Part shown: piece by piece, positions 24,937 to 33,593 of the stretch
How the letters are laid out: each line of letters opens with the position of its first letter
How positions within the stretch are numbered: the first letter of the stretch is position 1
Source of the DNA: Microtetraspora sp. NBRC 13810
GTDB taxonomy: Bacteria > Actinomycetota > Actinomycetes > Streptosporangiales > Streptosporangiaceae
Length of the DNA: 64,000 nt
NCBI RefSeq assembly: GCF_030268685.1
Contig: NZ_BSRQ01000022.1
Span: 1 to 64,000, forward strand
Reading direction: 5' to 3'
Translations under genes and position numbers: made by a program
Notes under the pieces: generated by a model
Seen by the model: the letters and a program-made list of their open reading frames with translations, nothing else
Databases searched by the model: none
Told to the model about the DNA's origin: nothing

Positions 24937-26274
24937 GTGTCGGACACGTCGCGCGAGGGTGGCCGCGGGAAGCGGGGGCCCGGGCGGATACGGGCTTTGC
25001 TACGGGGAGAGGAACGGCCGCCGGGCCCGTTCTTCCGGCCGGAGTTCTGGCGCAGCCCGCTTCGCGGGCCGTGGCTGACGTCGGTGTTCGGCATCGTGCT
25101 GCTCGTGGGCATCCCGATCGTGGCGGTCACCGGACTGGTGTCCTACGCGGCGTACAACCCCCGGCTGCCGGGCAACGACATCACCCCGGAGAGGGGCCTC
25201 TTCGGCTTCTACCTCTTCGACTGGCCCACCAGCCCGATCTGGCTCTACCGCCTCACCCAGGGGGTGCACGTCATCCTCGGCCTGACCCTGCTGCCGGTGC
25301 TGCTGGCCAAGCTGTGGTCGGTGATCCCCAAGCTGTTCGCCTGGCCGCCGGCGACATCGGCGGCCCAGATGCTGGAACGGGCCAGCCTGCTGCTGCTGGT
25401 CGGCGGCGCGGTGTTCCAGTTCGTCACCGGCATCCTCAACATCCAGCTCTTCTACGTCTTCCCGTTCTCCTTCTATCCCGCCCACCTTTACGGCGCGTGG
25501 GTCTTCCTGGCCGCGCTGGTCGCGCACGTGGTGATCAAGCTGCCCACAGCGGTCACCGCGCTGCGGTCCCGGAGCCTGCGCCGGGAACTGCGCACTCCGC
25601 TGCGCGACACCCGCCCGGAGCCGCCCGACCCCCACGGCCTGGTCTCCCCCGCCCCCGCGCCGGCGACCGTGTCCCGGCGCGGCCTGCTCGCCTTCGTCGG
25701 CGGCGGCTCGCTGGCCATGTTCGGCCTGTCCGTGGGCCAGACGCTGGACGGCCCGCTCCGCCGTACGGCGTTGCTCGCCCCGCACGGGCGCGACTACGGC
25801 CCCGGCCCGAACGACTTCCAGGTGAACAAGACCGCGGCGAGCGTGGGCATCGTCCCCGCGGAGACCGGCTCCGGCTGGCGGCTGACCCTCGTCGGCGCCC
25901 GCCGGATGCAACTGTCCCGCGAGGACCTGCTGGCCCTGCCGCTGCGCACCTACCGGCTGCCGATCGCCTGCGTGGAGGGCTGGTCCACGGAACAGGCGTG
26001 GACCGGCGTACGGCTGGCCGACCTGGCCCGGCTGTGCGGGGCGACCGGCGACGGCGGCGTCTACGTCCGCTCGCTGCAGCGGGGCGGCGTGTTCAGCCAC
26101 GCGTCGCTGAGCGCGGGGCAGACCACCGATCCGCGTTCCCTGCTGGCGCTGCGGGTCAACGGGGCCGACCTGTCGCTCGACCACGGGTTCCCGGCCAGGA
26201 TCATGGTGCCCAACGCGCCCGGCGTGCACAACACCAAATGGGTCCGCGAACTCGACTTCCGGCCCGCGTCATGA
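24937..26274 (+). CDS. Cytochrome b / molybdopterin oxidoreductase fusion
   Basis: A 445-residue protein. Residues about 40-210 have four membrane helices with histidines placed like a di-haem cytochrome b (TQGVHVILGLTLLP; AHLYGAWVFLAALVAHVVIK). At about 246, SRRGLLAFVGGGSLAMFG is a twin-arginine motif followed by a fifth helix. From about 280, the sulfite-oxidase-type molybdopterin domain follows, with the Mo-binding cysteine in LPIACVEGWSTEQ (about 344). Electrons would pass between an extracytoplasmic substrate and the haem/quinone pool. GTG 24937 is preceded by a GGGGGG stretch. The ATGA overlap with the next gene indicates an operon. Confidence 0.88.
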   Translation: MSDTSREGGRGKRGPGRIRALLRGEERPPGPFFRPEFWRSPLRGPWLTSVFGIVLLVGIPIVAVTGLVSYAAYNPRLPGNDITPERGLFGFYLFDWPTSPIWLYRLTQGVHVILGLTLLPVLLAKLWSVIPKLFAWPPATSAAQMLERASLLLLVGGAVFQFVTGILNIQLFYVFPFSFYPAHLYGAWVFLAALVAHVVIKLPTAVTALRSRSLRRELRTPLRDTRPEPPDPHGLVSPAPAPATVSRRGLLAFVGGGSLAMFGLSVGQTLDGPLRRTALLAPHGRDYGPGPNDFQVNKTAASVGIVPAETGSGWRLTLVGARRMQLSREDLLALPLRTYRLPIACVEGWSTEQAWTGVRLADLARLCGATGDGGVYVRSLQRGGVFSHASLSAGQTTDPRSLLALRVNGADLSLDHGFPARIMVPNAPGVHNTKWVRELDFRPAS

Positions 26275-26729
26275 GCGGCGGACTCGCGGACCTGCACCGC
26301 CGCTACGGCGCCGGGCCGCTGCACCTGGCCATTCTGCTGGTGTGCTTCATCGTGGCCGCCTACGCCCTCACCCGTGTGATCCTCGCCGGCATCCTGGTGG
26401 GATTCGTGCTGTGGTTCATCGGCGCCGTGATCCTGCACGACCTCGTCGCGTTCCCGCTCTACTCGCGCGCGGACGCGGCCCTCCAGCGCCGCCGGTGGCC
26501 GGTCAACCACCTGCGGGTGCCGGCCGGGCTGTCCGCGCTGCTGCTCGTCGTCTGGTTCCCGCTCGTGCTGCGCGCCGCCGAGCACAACTACCGGGAGGCG
26601 ACCGGGCTGAGCACCGCCCCCTTCTTCGGCCGGTGGCTCCTGGTGACGCTGGCGCTGTTCGCCGGCTCGGCCCTGCTGTACGTCCTGCGGCGCGCCACCG
26701 GCGCCCGCCGGACCGGCCGGAAACGATGA
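26271..26729 (+). CDS. Small membrane partner of molybdopterin protein
   Basis: A 152-residue protein with about four hydrophobic segments (LHLAILLVCFIVAAYALTRV, LVGFVLWFIGAVILHDLVAF, LSALLLVVWFPLVL, LVTLALFAGSALLYVL) and a basic tail. The ATG overlaps the previous stop (ATGA), so it is co-translated with the cytochrome b/molybdopterin protein and probably works with it. No family recognised. Confidence 0.75.
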   Translation: MSGGLADLHRRYGAGPLHLAILLVCFIVAAYALTRVILAGILVGFVLWFIGAVILHDLVAFPLYSRADAALQRRRWPVNHLRVPAGLSALLLVVWFPLVLRAAEHNYREATGLSTAPFFGRWLLVTLALFAGSALLYVLRRATGARRTGRKR

Positions 26730-26879
26730 ACCGTCCCCGATTCCCGGAAATCCGCACCGGGATGGGAGCGGTGCAGGTACTCGCGGCTGACCCGCGCCGG
26801 TCCCACTATCTCTGTTGACTTATATAAGTAAAAGCTGAAACGCTGCCCTCCATCATCACCGGGTGAGGAGTTCGGCGCG

Positions 26880-27287
26880 ATGTCCAGTAGTGCACCACAG
26901 AAGATCACGACGTTCCTGATGTTCGAGGGGAAGGCGGAGGAGGCGATCACCTTCTACACCTCGCTGTTCCCGGACGCCGAGATCATCTCGCTCGACCGGT
27001 ACGGCGCGGGTGAGGCCGGCGAGGAGGGCAGCGTCCGGCACGCGACCTTCTCCCTCGCCGGGCAGCGGTACATGGCGATAGACAGCAGCGTGAAGCACGC
27101 GTTCACCTTCACTCCGGCCGTCTCGCTCTACGTCCAGTGCGAGTCGGAGGAGGAGCTCGACCGGCTGTACGCCGCGCTCGGCGACGGGGGCACGCCGCTG
27201 ATGCCGCTGGACGACTACGGTTTCAGCACCGGATTCGGCTGGCTGAACGACCGTTTCGGCGTCTCCTGGCAGCTCAACCTGGCCTGA
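26880..27287 (+). CDS. VOC-family protein, PhnB-like
   Basis: A 135-residue single VOC (glyoxalase/PhnB) domain: TTFLMFEGKAEEAITFYTSL is the typical opening and GFGWLNDRFGVSWQLNL the typical end. Such proteins occur as PhnB-like or demethylubiquinone-methyltransferase-named proteins, mostly without known function. A TTGACT element at 26814-26819, AT-rich DNA after it and a good GTGAGGAG site precede the ATG. Confidence 0.88.
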   Translation: MSSSAPQKITTFLMFEGKAEEAITFYTSLFPDAEIISLDRYGAGEAGEEGSVRHATFSLAGQRYMAIDSSVKHAFTFTPAVSLYVQCESEEELDRLYAALGDGGTPLMPLDDYGFSTGFGWLNDRFGVSWQLNLA

Positions 27288-27430
27288 CGTCATGTTGAGG
27301 GGTCACCGCCCGCCGGGGCGCAGGTGGCGTAGGCGGCATGAGTGATCATCCGTGCTCGCGGGCGGCCCTTGACCGGTGCGTCACCAGGGTATTCGATCAC
27401 TATTACGCTGCTGCGCCGCCGGAGGCCGTG

Positions 27431-28705
27431 ATGCCGCTCACCGTCCTGTTCGTGCCGGAAAGCGCCTACGGGCCGACGAACAACTGCGTCGGCATCGGCG
27501 ACATCCTGCGCCGTCGCGGGCATCGCGTGGTGTTCGCGGCCGAGTCGTCCTGGCGGGGCAGGCTGGCGGCACTCGGGTTCGAGGAGGACCTGGTCGACCT
27601 CGCCCCGCCCGCGCCCGACGGCGAGGAGCAGGACGCGGGACAGTTCTGGAAGGACTTCATCCAGGCCAACGCGCCGGAATACCGCAAGAGCACGTTCGAG
27701 CAGCTGGAGACGGTCACCCGGCCGATCTGGGAGGCGCTGGCCGACGGCGCCCGGTACTGCGAGCCGCAACTGCGGCGGATCATCGACCGGGTCCGGCCGG
27801 ATGTGATCGTCGAGGACAACGTGATCACCTTCCCCGCCCTGCTCACCGCGGGCAGGCCGTTCGTCCGGATCGTGTCGTGCAACCCGCTGGAGGTGCGCGG
27901 CGAGCACGTGCCGCCGGTGTTCTCCGGCCTGCCGTCCGCCGACCGGAGCGGCTGGGACGCCTTCCGCGCCGAGTACGACCGCACCCACCGCGACCTGTGG
28001 ACCTCCTTCAACGCCTGGGTGGTCGACCAGGGCGCCCCGCCGCTCCCCGACCTGGACTTCATCCACGAGGGCGACCTGAACCTCTACCTGTACCCGGAGA
28101 TCGCCGACTACACGGCGGACCGGCCGCTCGGCGCCACCTGGCACCGCCTGGACTCCTCGGTCCGCGAGACGGACGCGGACTTCGCGCTTCCGGAGATCCC
28201 CGGCGGCGGCAGGCTGATCTACTTCTCGCTCGGTTCGCTCGGCTCGGCCGACGTGTCCCTCATGCGGCGGGTGATCGACGTGCTGGCGGGCACCCCGCAC
28301 CGCTACATCGTCTCGATGGGCCCGCTGCACCAGGAGATCAAGCTGGCGGGCAACATGTGGGGCGCCGAGTTCCTCCCGCAGACGAAGATCATCCCGCTGG
28401 CCGACCTGGTGATCACGCACGGCGGCAACAACACCACCACCGAGGCGCTCCACTTCGGCAAGCCGATGATCCTGCTCCCCCTTTTCTGGGACCAGTACGA
28501 CAACGCCCAGCGCGTCGCCGAACTGGGCTACGGCATCCGGCTGCCCACCTACACCTTCACCGGCGGGCAGCTCCGAGCCGCGATCGAACACCTCGTCGGC
28601 GACGAGGATCTGCGCACCAGGCTGGCCTCGGTGGGCGAGCAGATCAGAGACCGCGACGGCCTGCGCAAAGCCGCCGACCTCGTCGAACACCTCGGCCACG
28701 GGTGA
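27431..28705 (+). CDS. Macrolide-type glycosyltransferase (GT1)
   Basis: A 424-residue GT-B glycosyltransferase of the UGT/MGT group. The N-terminus LTVLFVPESAYGPTNNCVGIGDILRRRGH is the acceptor domain; GRLIYFSLGSLG starts the donor domain, and VITHGGNNTTTEALHFGKPMILLPLFWDQYDNAQR is the nucleotide-sugar signature (HGGxxS/T...E, then DQ). It should glycosylate a small hydrophobic acceptor, perhaps for antibiotic modification or xenobiotic detoxification. GGAGG five bases before the ATG at 27431 decides the start; the frame is open to 27338. Confidence 0.88.
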   Translation: MPLTVLFVPESAYGPTNNCVGIGDILRRRGHRVVFAAESSWRGRLAALGFEEDLVDLAPPAPDGEEQDAGQFWKDFIQANAPEYRKSTFEQLETVTRPIWEALADGARYCEPQLRRIIDRVRPDVIVEDNVITFPALLTAGRPFVRIVSCNPLEVRGEHVPPVFSGLPSADRSGWDAFRAEYDRTHRDLWTSFNAWVVDQGAPPLPDLDFIHEGDLNLYLYPEIADYTADRPLGATWHRLDSSVRETDADFALPEIPGGGRLIYFSLGSLGSADVSLMRRVIDVLAGTPHRYIVSMGPLHQEIKLAGNMWGAEFLPQTKIIPLADLVITHGGNNTTTEALHFGKPMILLPLFWDQYDNAQRVAELGYGIRLPTYTFTGGQLRAAIEHLVGDEDLRTRLASVGEQIRDRDGLRKAADLVEHLGHG

Positions 28706-28714
28706 CCCGTCGCC

Positions 28715-29223
28715 TCACCGGCCGGGCCTCCTCCCTTCGCCCGTGAGCAGGGTCACCTGCGGGGTTCCGGTGCCGGGGTGTACGGCCACGTCGGCGTGCA
28801 CGCGGTAGACCTCGGCGAGAAGGGCGGGGGTCAGGACCTCTCCGGGGGTGCCGGCGGCGACGAGTGAGCCGTGGTTCAGGACGCAGATCCGGTCGCAGAA
28901 GGCTGCGGCCAGCAGGCTTCGCAGGACGGGTACTCCGCGGAGAGCACCTTGATCCGGTCGTAGGCGGGCGCGTACTCCGGCAGGATCCGGTCGTCGAGGT
29001 AGCCGGTGCCGACCATGGACTTCTCCAGCCCAAGCGCGAGCATGACCTCGGTCGCGTGCTGGTTGAGCGACACGACGCGGCGCGGCGGGCGCTCGTAGGT
29101 GGTGCTCACGCCGCAGTCGGCGACCGTGACCGGGAACCCCGGTGGAGCGGAGGCCGCCGGGGCGACGGCTTCGGAGGTGCCGCCGCAGCCGGAGATCAGC
29201 AGGGCCGCGGCGAGTGCGAGCAA
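28715..29223 (-). pseudogene. Collapsed siderophore ABC importer remnant
   Basis: Read leftwards, the region starts as an iron-siderophore binding lipoprotein (lipobox LLISGCGG, then VTVADCGVSTTYERPPRRVV, ATEVMLALGLEKSMVGTGYL and VLSAEYPS). Near 28916 it jumps frame into the end of a FecE/FhuC-type ATPase (LLAAAFCDRICVLNHGSLVA, AGTPGEVLTPALLAEVYRVH), which ends at the TGA at 28715. The permeases and most of both genes are missing. The joint falls in CTGCTGGCCGCAG, a sequence both genes would be expected to contain (LLAA versus LAAA), so deletion by short direct repeats is likely. Confidence 0.75.
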
Positions 29224-29274
29224 CAGACGAGGGCCGCCTGAGACTCGAGGAGGCCACCGAGCCCACCCGGACTA

Positions 29275-29291
29275 TTGCGAATAATTTGCAG
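29275..29291. promoter_or_regulatory. Fur-family box, Nur-like
   Basis: TTGCGA, five bases, TTGCAG forms an inverted repeat whose outer TTGC/GCA half-sites fit the nickel regulator Nur consensus of Streptomyces (tTGCaa-N5-ttGCAA) at 10 of 12 positions. It also shares an AATnATT core with Zur boxes, but the TGC/GCA ends favour Nur. It lies 18 bp before the GTG of the ABC operon. Confidence 0.5.
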
Positions 29292-29308
29292 GTGATAGAA
29301 GTTCTCCT

Positions 29309-30859
29309 GTGACCAAGCTTCTCCAGAAGTCCGCCACACTGTGCGCCGCCCTCGCCCTGGCCGGTGCGGCGTGCTCCGCGCCGCAGCTGCCCACCGGCCC
29401 CCGGGACGACACGTTCGTCCTCGGCCTGAGCTCGGAGTTCGACAATCTGAGCCCGGTGCTCGGGTTCTCCCCCGACGGAGGCTCGCTGATCTTCGACGGG
29501 CTGATGAGCCGGTCCCCCGACCTGACGCTCAGGCCCGCGCTCGCCGCCGAGCCGCCCGCCGTCTCCGAGGACGGCCTGACCGTCACCTTCACCCTGAAAG
29601 AAGGGCTGAAGTTCCACGACGGCAAGCCGCTGACCAGCCAGGACGTGGAGTACACCTACGAGGCGCTGCTCGACCCCGCCAACAACTCCACGATCAGGAG
29701 CGACTACTCCGCGATCAAGGACGTGGCGGCCCCCGACCCGCTCACCGTCGTGTTCCGCCTCGGCCACCCCTACGCGCCGCTCGTGCAGCGCACCACGCTC
29801 GGCATCGTGCCCAAGGGCACCCTGGAGAAGACCAGGCCCGTGGGCAGCGGTCCCTACCGGTTCGTGTCGTGGACGCCCGGAGACAGGATCGTGCTGGAGG
29901 CGAACCAGTCCTACTGGGGCGGCGCCCCGGCGATCTCCCGGCTGGTGCTCGCCTTCGCGCCCGACGACAACGTGCGCGCCACCCGGGTCCGGGCGGGCGA
30001 CTTCGACGCCACCGTGCTGCCGCCGAAGGCCGCCGCCGGGCTGCGCGGACAGCCGGGCATGACCGTGTACGACGTGCCCAGCGCCGACTACCGGGCGATC
30101 ATGTACCCGATGACCCGGCCGGTGACCGGCGACCCGGCCATCCGCAGGGCGCTCGGCCTGGCGCTCGACCGGCAGGCGATGGTGGACACGATCCTCGCCG
30201 GCGCGGGCGTCCCCGCCTACGGGCCGATCTCGCCCGACACCCGCTGGTACGAGCCCGAGGTCGCCGGTGCCACCGACCCCGCGGCGGCCGGCAGGCTGCT
30301 CGACGAGGCGGGCTGGACCATGGGACCGGACGGCGTCCGGGCCAGGAACGGCACCGAGGCCCGGTTCACCCTGATGTACCCCGCCGGCGACTCGCTGCGC
30401 AAGGAACTCGCCCTGGCCGCCGCCTCCGACGCCAAGAAGATCGGCCTGCTGGTCGAACCCGCCGGGCTGGACTGGGACACGATCGAGGCCAGGCTGGGCC
30501 AGGACGCCGCGGTCATGGGATTCGGCAGCCCGTACGACCCCGACTACGTCAACTACGAGCTGTTCCACTCCGACTTCAAGGGCCGGGGGTTCCTCAACCC
30601 TGGCCGCTACGACAACCCCGAGGCCGACAGGCTGCTGGAGCAGGGCCGGGCCTCGGGCGACCAGGCCGAACGCGAACGCGCCTACGCCGGCTTCCAGAAG
30701 GTGATCAGGAACGACGAGGTCTTCTCCTACCTGGTCTTCCTCAAGCACGTCTACGTCGTCCGCGGCGAGTACGACGGGATCGTGCCCGGCGTGGACGGGC
30801 ACGATCACGCCACCGGCGGGCTGTTCGCGGGCATCCACACCTGGAAGCCGGCCGCGTGA
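29309..30859 (+). CDS. ABC substrate-binding lipoprotein (SBP_bac_5)
   Basis: A 516-residue family 5 solute-binding protein of the nickel/dipeptide group. The signal peptide ends in the lipobox LAGAAC, so it is anchored outside the membrane. FTLKEGLKFHDGKPLTSQDV is the family signature. It starts the five-gene operon 29309-34272. NikA-type nickel or metallophore binding is suggested by the Nur-like box just upstream; the sequence alone cannot exclude peptides. The GTG has no strong ribosome-binding site. Confidence 0.85.
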   Translation: MTKLLQKSATLCAALALAGAACSAPQLPTGPRDDTFVLGLSSEFDNLSPVLGFSPDGGSLIFDGLMSRSPDLTLRPALAAEPPAVSEDGLTVTFTLKEGLKFHDGKPLTSQDVEYTYEALLDPANNSTIRSDYSAIKDVAAPDPLTVVFRLGHPYAPLVQRTTLGIVPKGTLEKTRPVGSGPYRFVSWTPGDRIVLEANQSYWGGAPAISRLVLAFAPDDNVRATRVRAGDFDATVLPPKAAAGLRGQPGMTVYDVPSADYRAIMYPMTRPVTGDPAIRRALGLALDRQAMVDTILAGAGVPAYGPISPDTRWYEPEVAGATDPAAAGRLLDEAGWTMGPDGVRARNGTEARFTLMYPAGDSLRKELALAAASDAKKIGLLVEPAGLDWDTIEARLGQDAAVMGFGSPYDPDYVNYELFHSDFKGRGFLNPGRYDNPEADRLLEQGRASGDQAERERAYAGFQKVIRNDEVFSYLVFLKHVYVVRGEYDGIVPGVDGHDHATGGLFAGIHTWKPAA

Positions 30860-31836
30860 GAGCGGTGCTCAAGATGGTCGCCTGGCGGGCCGCCTTCGCG
30901 GCGCCGCTGCTGGTGATCGTCACCATCGGCATGTTCGCGCTGGCCCAGGCGTCCCCCTTCGACCCGGTGCGGCAGTATCTCGGCGAGCGCGCGCTGGTCA
31001 CCTCGCCGGAGGTGGCCGAGTCGATCAGGCAGAACTGGGGTCTGGACCGGCCGGTCCTGGAGCAGTACGCCACCTGGTTCGGCAACCTGGTCAGCGGCGA
31101 CCTGGGCGAGTCGCGTTCGCTGCACCGGCCGGTCGTCGAGATCATCGGCGACCGGCTCGGCTGGACGCTGCTGGCCACCGGCTCGGCGCTGGTGCTGATG
31201 TTCGCCGGCAGCCTGGCCGTCGGCACGCTCGCCGCCTGGCGGCGCGGCTCCTGGCTGGACCGGGCGATCACCGGCGGCGCGTTCGCCAACGAGGCGGCCC
31301 CGGTGTTCTGGCTGGGACTGCTCGCCATCTGGATCTTCGCGGTCCAGCTGGACTGGCTGCCGGCCGGCGGGCTCACCGACCCGGCGGCCGTCGCGATCGA
31401 CCCCGCCGACGTGTTCACGCACATGATCCTGCCGGTCACCGTGCTGGCGGTCTCCCAGTCGTCGTGGCTGATCCTCTACGTGCGGGAGTCGGTCATCGGG
31501 GTGCTCCGGGAGGACTTCGTGATCGGCGCCCGCGCCCGCGGCCTGCGCGAGCGGACCGTGCTGGTACGGCACGCGCTGCGGTCGGCGCTGCTGCCGTTCC
31601 TCACCCTGCTCGGCGCCCGGATGCCGGAGCTCGTCACCGGCGCCATCCTGGTCGAGACGGTCTTCTCCTGGCCCGGCGTCGCCGCGGCCTCGGTGCAGGC
31701 GGCGCTGGCCGTGGACTTCCCGCTGCTGGCGGCGCTCACGCTGCTGGGCACCGCGGCGGTGCTGGCCGGCAACCTGCTCGCCGACATCGCCTACACCGTG
31801 GCCGATCCGCGGGTGCGCACGCTGGGGGTGAGCTGA
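30856..31836 (+). CDS. ABC permease, NikB/DppB type
   Basis: A 326-residue inner-membrane permease with six hydrophobic segments. The first helix plus PFDPVRQYLGERALVT is typical of DppB/NikB, and the EAA-type loop that contacts the ATPases is DFVIGARARGLRERTVLVRH. The GTG overlaps the lipoprotein stop (GTGA). Forms the channel with the next gene product. Confidence 0.88.
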   Translation: MRAVLKMVAWRAAFAAPLLVIVTIGMFALAQASPFDPVRQYLGERALVTSPEVAESIRQNWGLDRPVLEQYATWFGNLVSGDLGESRSLHRPVVEIIGDRLGWTLLATGSALVLMFAGSLAVGTLAAWRRGSWLDRAITGGAFANEAAPVFWLGLLAIWIFAVQLDWLPAGGLTDPAAVAIDPADVFTHMILPVTVLAVSQSSWLILYVRESVIGVLREDFVIGARARGLRERTVLVRHALRSALLPFLTLLGARMPELVTGAILVETVFSWPGVAAASVQAALAVDFPLLAALTLLGTAAVLAGNLLADIAYTVADPRVRTLGVS

Positions 31837-32649
31837 ATGCCGGTGAGATTCGCGGCCGGCACGCTCGCGCTGCTGGCGCTCGCCGTACTCCTGGTGCCGG
31901 CCGTCGTGCAGCTCGACCAGAGCCTGGTGGACCTGCGCGCCGCCGGGCAGCCCCCCTCCCTCGCGCATCCGCTCGGCACCGACGAGGTCGGGCGGGACGT
32001 GCTGCTCAGGTCGATCTACGGGCTGCGGGTCTCCTTCCTGGTGGGCCTGGTGGCCGCGCTGGTCAGCATGGTGATCGGCGGGCTGATGGGGCTGGCCGCG
32101 GGCAGTCTGGGCGGGCTGCCCGACCGGCTGCTCATGCGGGTGGTGGACGGGTTCAACGCCCTTCCGCATCTGCTGTTCGGCATCTTCATCGTCGCGCTGT
32201 TCGCGCCGAGCGCCGCCGCCGTGGTCGTCTCGGTGGGCGTGACGCACTGGACGACGGCGGCGCGGATCGTCCGTTCGGAGGTGCTGTCGCTGCGTTCGCG
32301 CCCGTTCGTGGAGGCGGCGATCTCCGCGGGGGCGACGAGGACGCGGGTGGTCCGCCGCCATCTGCTGCCGCATCTCCTCCCGCACCTGATGCTGGCGACG
32401 GTGCTCATGGTGCCGCACGCGATCTGGCACGAGACCGCGCTGAGCTTCCTCGGCCTGGGACTCCCGCCGCATCTGGCCTCGCTCGGCAACATGATCAACG
32501 ACGGGCAGCGCTCGCTGCTCACCGGCGACTGGTGGTCGAGCCTGGTGCCCGGCCTGTTCATCCTGGTGCCCACACTGGCGGTGTCGGTGCTGGCGCAGCA
32601 CTGGCGCGACCGCCGCAGCCCCCGCTGGAGATCGGAGCTGGAACTGTGA
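31837..32649 (+). CDS. ABC permease, NikC/DppC type
   Basis: A 270-residue permease with five to six hydrophobic segments. SLAHPLGTDEVGRDVLLRSIYGLRVS is the DppC/NikC hallmark (HPLGTDxxGRD), and FVEAAISAGATRTRVVRRHL is the EAA loop. The ATG follows the previous stop directly without a gap. Partner of the permease at 30856-31836. Confidence 0.9.
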   Translation: MPVRFAAGTLALLALAVLLVPAVVQLDQSLVDLRAAGQPPSLAHPLGTDEVGRDVLLRSIYGLRVSFLVGLVAALVSMVIGGLMGLAAGSLGGLPDRLLMRVVDGFNALPHLLFGIFIVALFAPSAAAVVVSVGVTHWTTAARIVRSEVLSLRSRPFVEAAISAGATRTRVVRRHLLPHLLPHLMLATVLMVPHAIWHETALSFLGLGLPPHLASLGNMINDGQRSLLTGDWWSSLVPGLFILVPTLAVSVLAQHWRDRRSPRWRSELEL

Positions 32650-33593
32650 CACAACCGGTGACCGGCCGGGGACGGCTGCGCGTCCAGGATCTCAGCGTCG
32701 CCTTCCGGATACCCGGCGCACGGGTGCAGGCGGTGGACCGGGCGAGTTTCGAGGTACGCCAGGGCAGGTGCCTGGCCCTGGTGGGCGAGTCCGGATGCGG
32801 CAAGTCGGTGCTCGCGCACGCGCTGCTCGGCCTGCTGCCGGGCAACGCCACCGTCTCCGGCCAGGCATGGCTGGAACACGGCGCGGAGCCGGTGGAACTC
32901 CTCGCCGCCTCGCAGGCCGTACTCGCGAGGCGGGTGCGCGGGCGCGCGATCGGGCTCATCCCGCAGAGCCCGGCCACCCACCTCACCCCCGTACGCACGG
33001 CGCGCGCCCAGCTCCAGGAGGCGTTGCGCGAGCTCGGCTCGCGGGCCGTCGCCGACGACCTGGCGGCCCGGTACGGCCTGCGCCCGGAGGAGCTGGACCG
33101 CTACCCGCACGAGCTGTCCGGCGGCATGGCCCAGCGGGTGGCGAACGTGATCGCGCTGGCCGGCGACCCCTGGCTGATCCTGGCCGACGAGCCGACCGGC
33201 GGGCTGGACCGGCCGCTGGTGGACCGGGCGATGACGACCCTGCGCGAGCTGTGCGACGAGGGCCGCGCCGTCCTGCTGATCACGCACGACCTGCGCGCGG
33301 CCGAGCAGGTCGCCGACGACCTCGCGGTGATGTACGCGGGGCGCCTGGTCGAGGTCGGACCGGCGGCCGAGGTGCTCGGGCGTCCCCGCCACCCGTACAC
33401 GGCGGGGCTGGTGGCGGCGCAGCCGAACCGGGACTTCGTGCCCATCCCCGGCCTGCCGCCGGAGCTGACCCGGCTGCCCGCCGGGTGCGCGTTCCGCCCG
33501 CGCTGCGGGCACGCCACCGAACGCTGCGCCACGCTCCCGCCGATGGACGGCGGCGTGGCCTGCCACCACGTCCTGGAGGACAGGCATGCTTGA
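32646..33593 (+). CDS. ABC ATPase, NikD/DppD type
   Basis: A 315-residue ATPase: Walker A GESGCGKS (residues 47-54), Q-loop region GLIPQSP, signature ELSGGMAQRV, Walker B ILADEPTGGLD and switch ITHD. The C-terminal oligopeptide/nickel extension with three to four cysteines (GCAFRPRCGHATERCATLPP, then CHH) is typical of DppD/NikD and can hold an Fe-S cluster in homologues. GTGA overlap with the permease gene. Confidence 0.9.
   Translation: MTQPVTGRGRLRVQDLSVAFRIPGARVQAVDRASFEVRQGRCLALVGESGCGKSVLAHALLGLLPGNATVSGQAWLEHGAEPVELLAASQAVLARRVRGRAIGLIPQSPATHLTPVRTARAQLQEALRELGSRAVADDLAARYGLRPEELDRYPHELSGGMAQRVANVIALAGDPWLILADEPTGGLDRPLVDRAMTTLRELCDEGRAVLLITHDLRAAEQVADDLAVMYAGRLVEVGPAAEVLGRPRHPYTAGLVAAQPNRDFVPIPGLPPELTRLPAGCAFRPRCGHATERCATLPPMDGGVACHHVLEDRHA

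Noticed and set aside
29275-29291. Box considered as a Zur site
   Set aside because: The core AATnATT fits, but the outer bases TGC/GCA rather than TGA/TCA match Nur better, and the operon type agrees with nickel.
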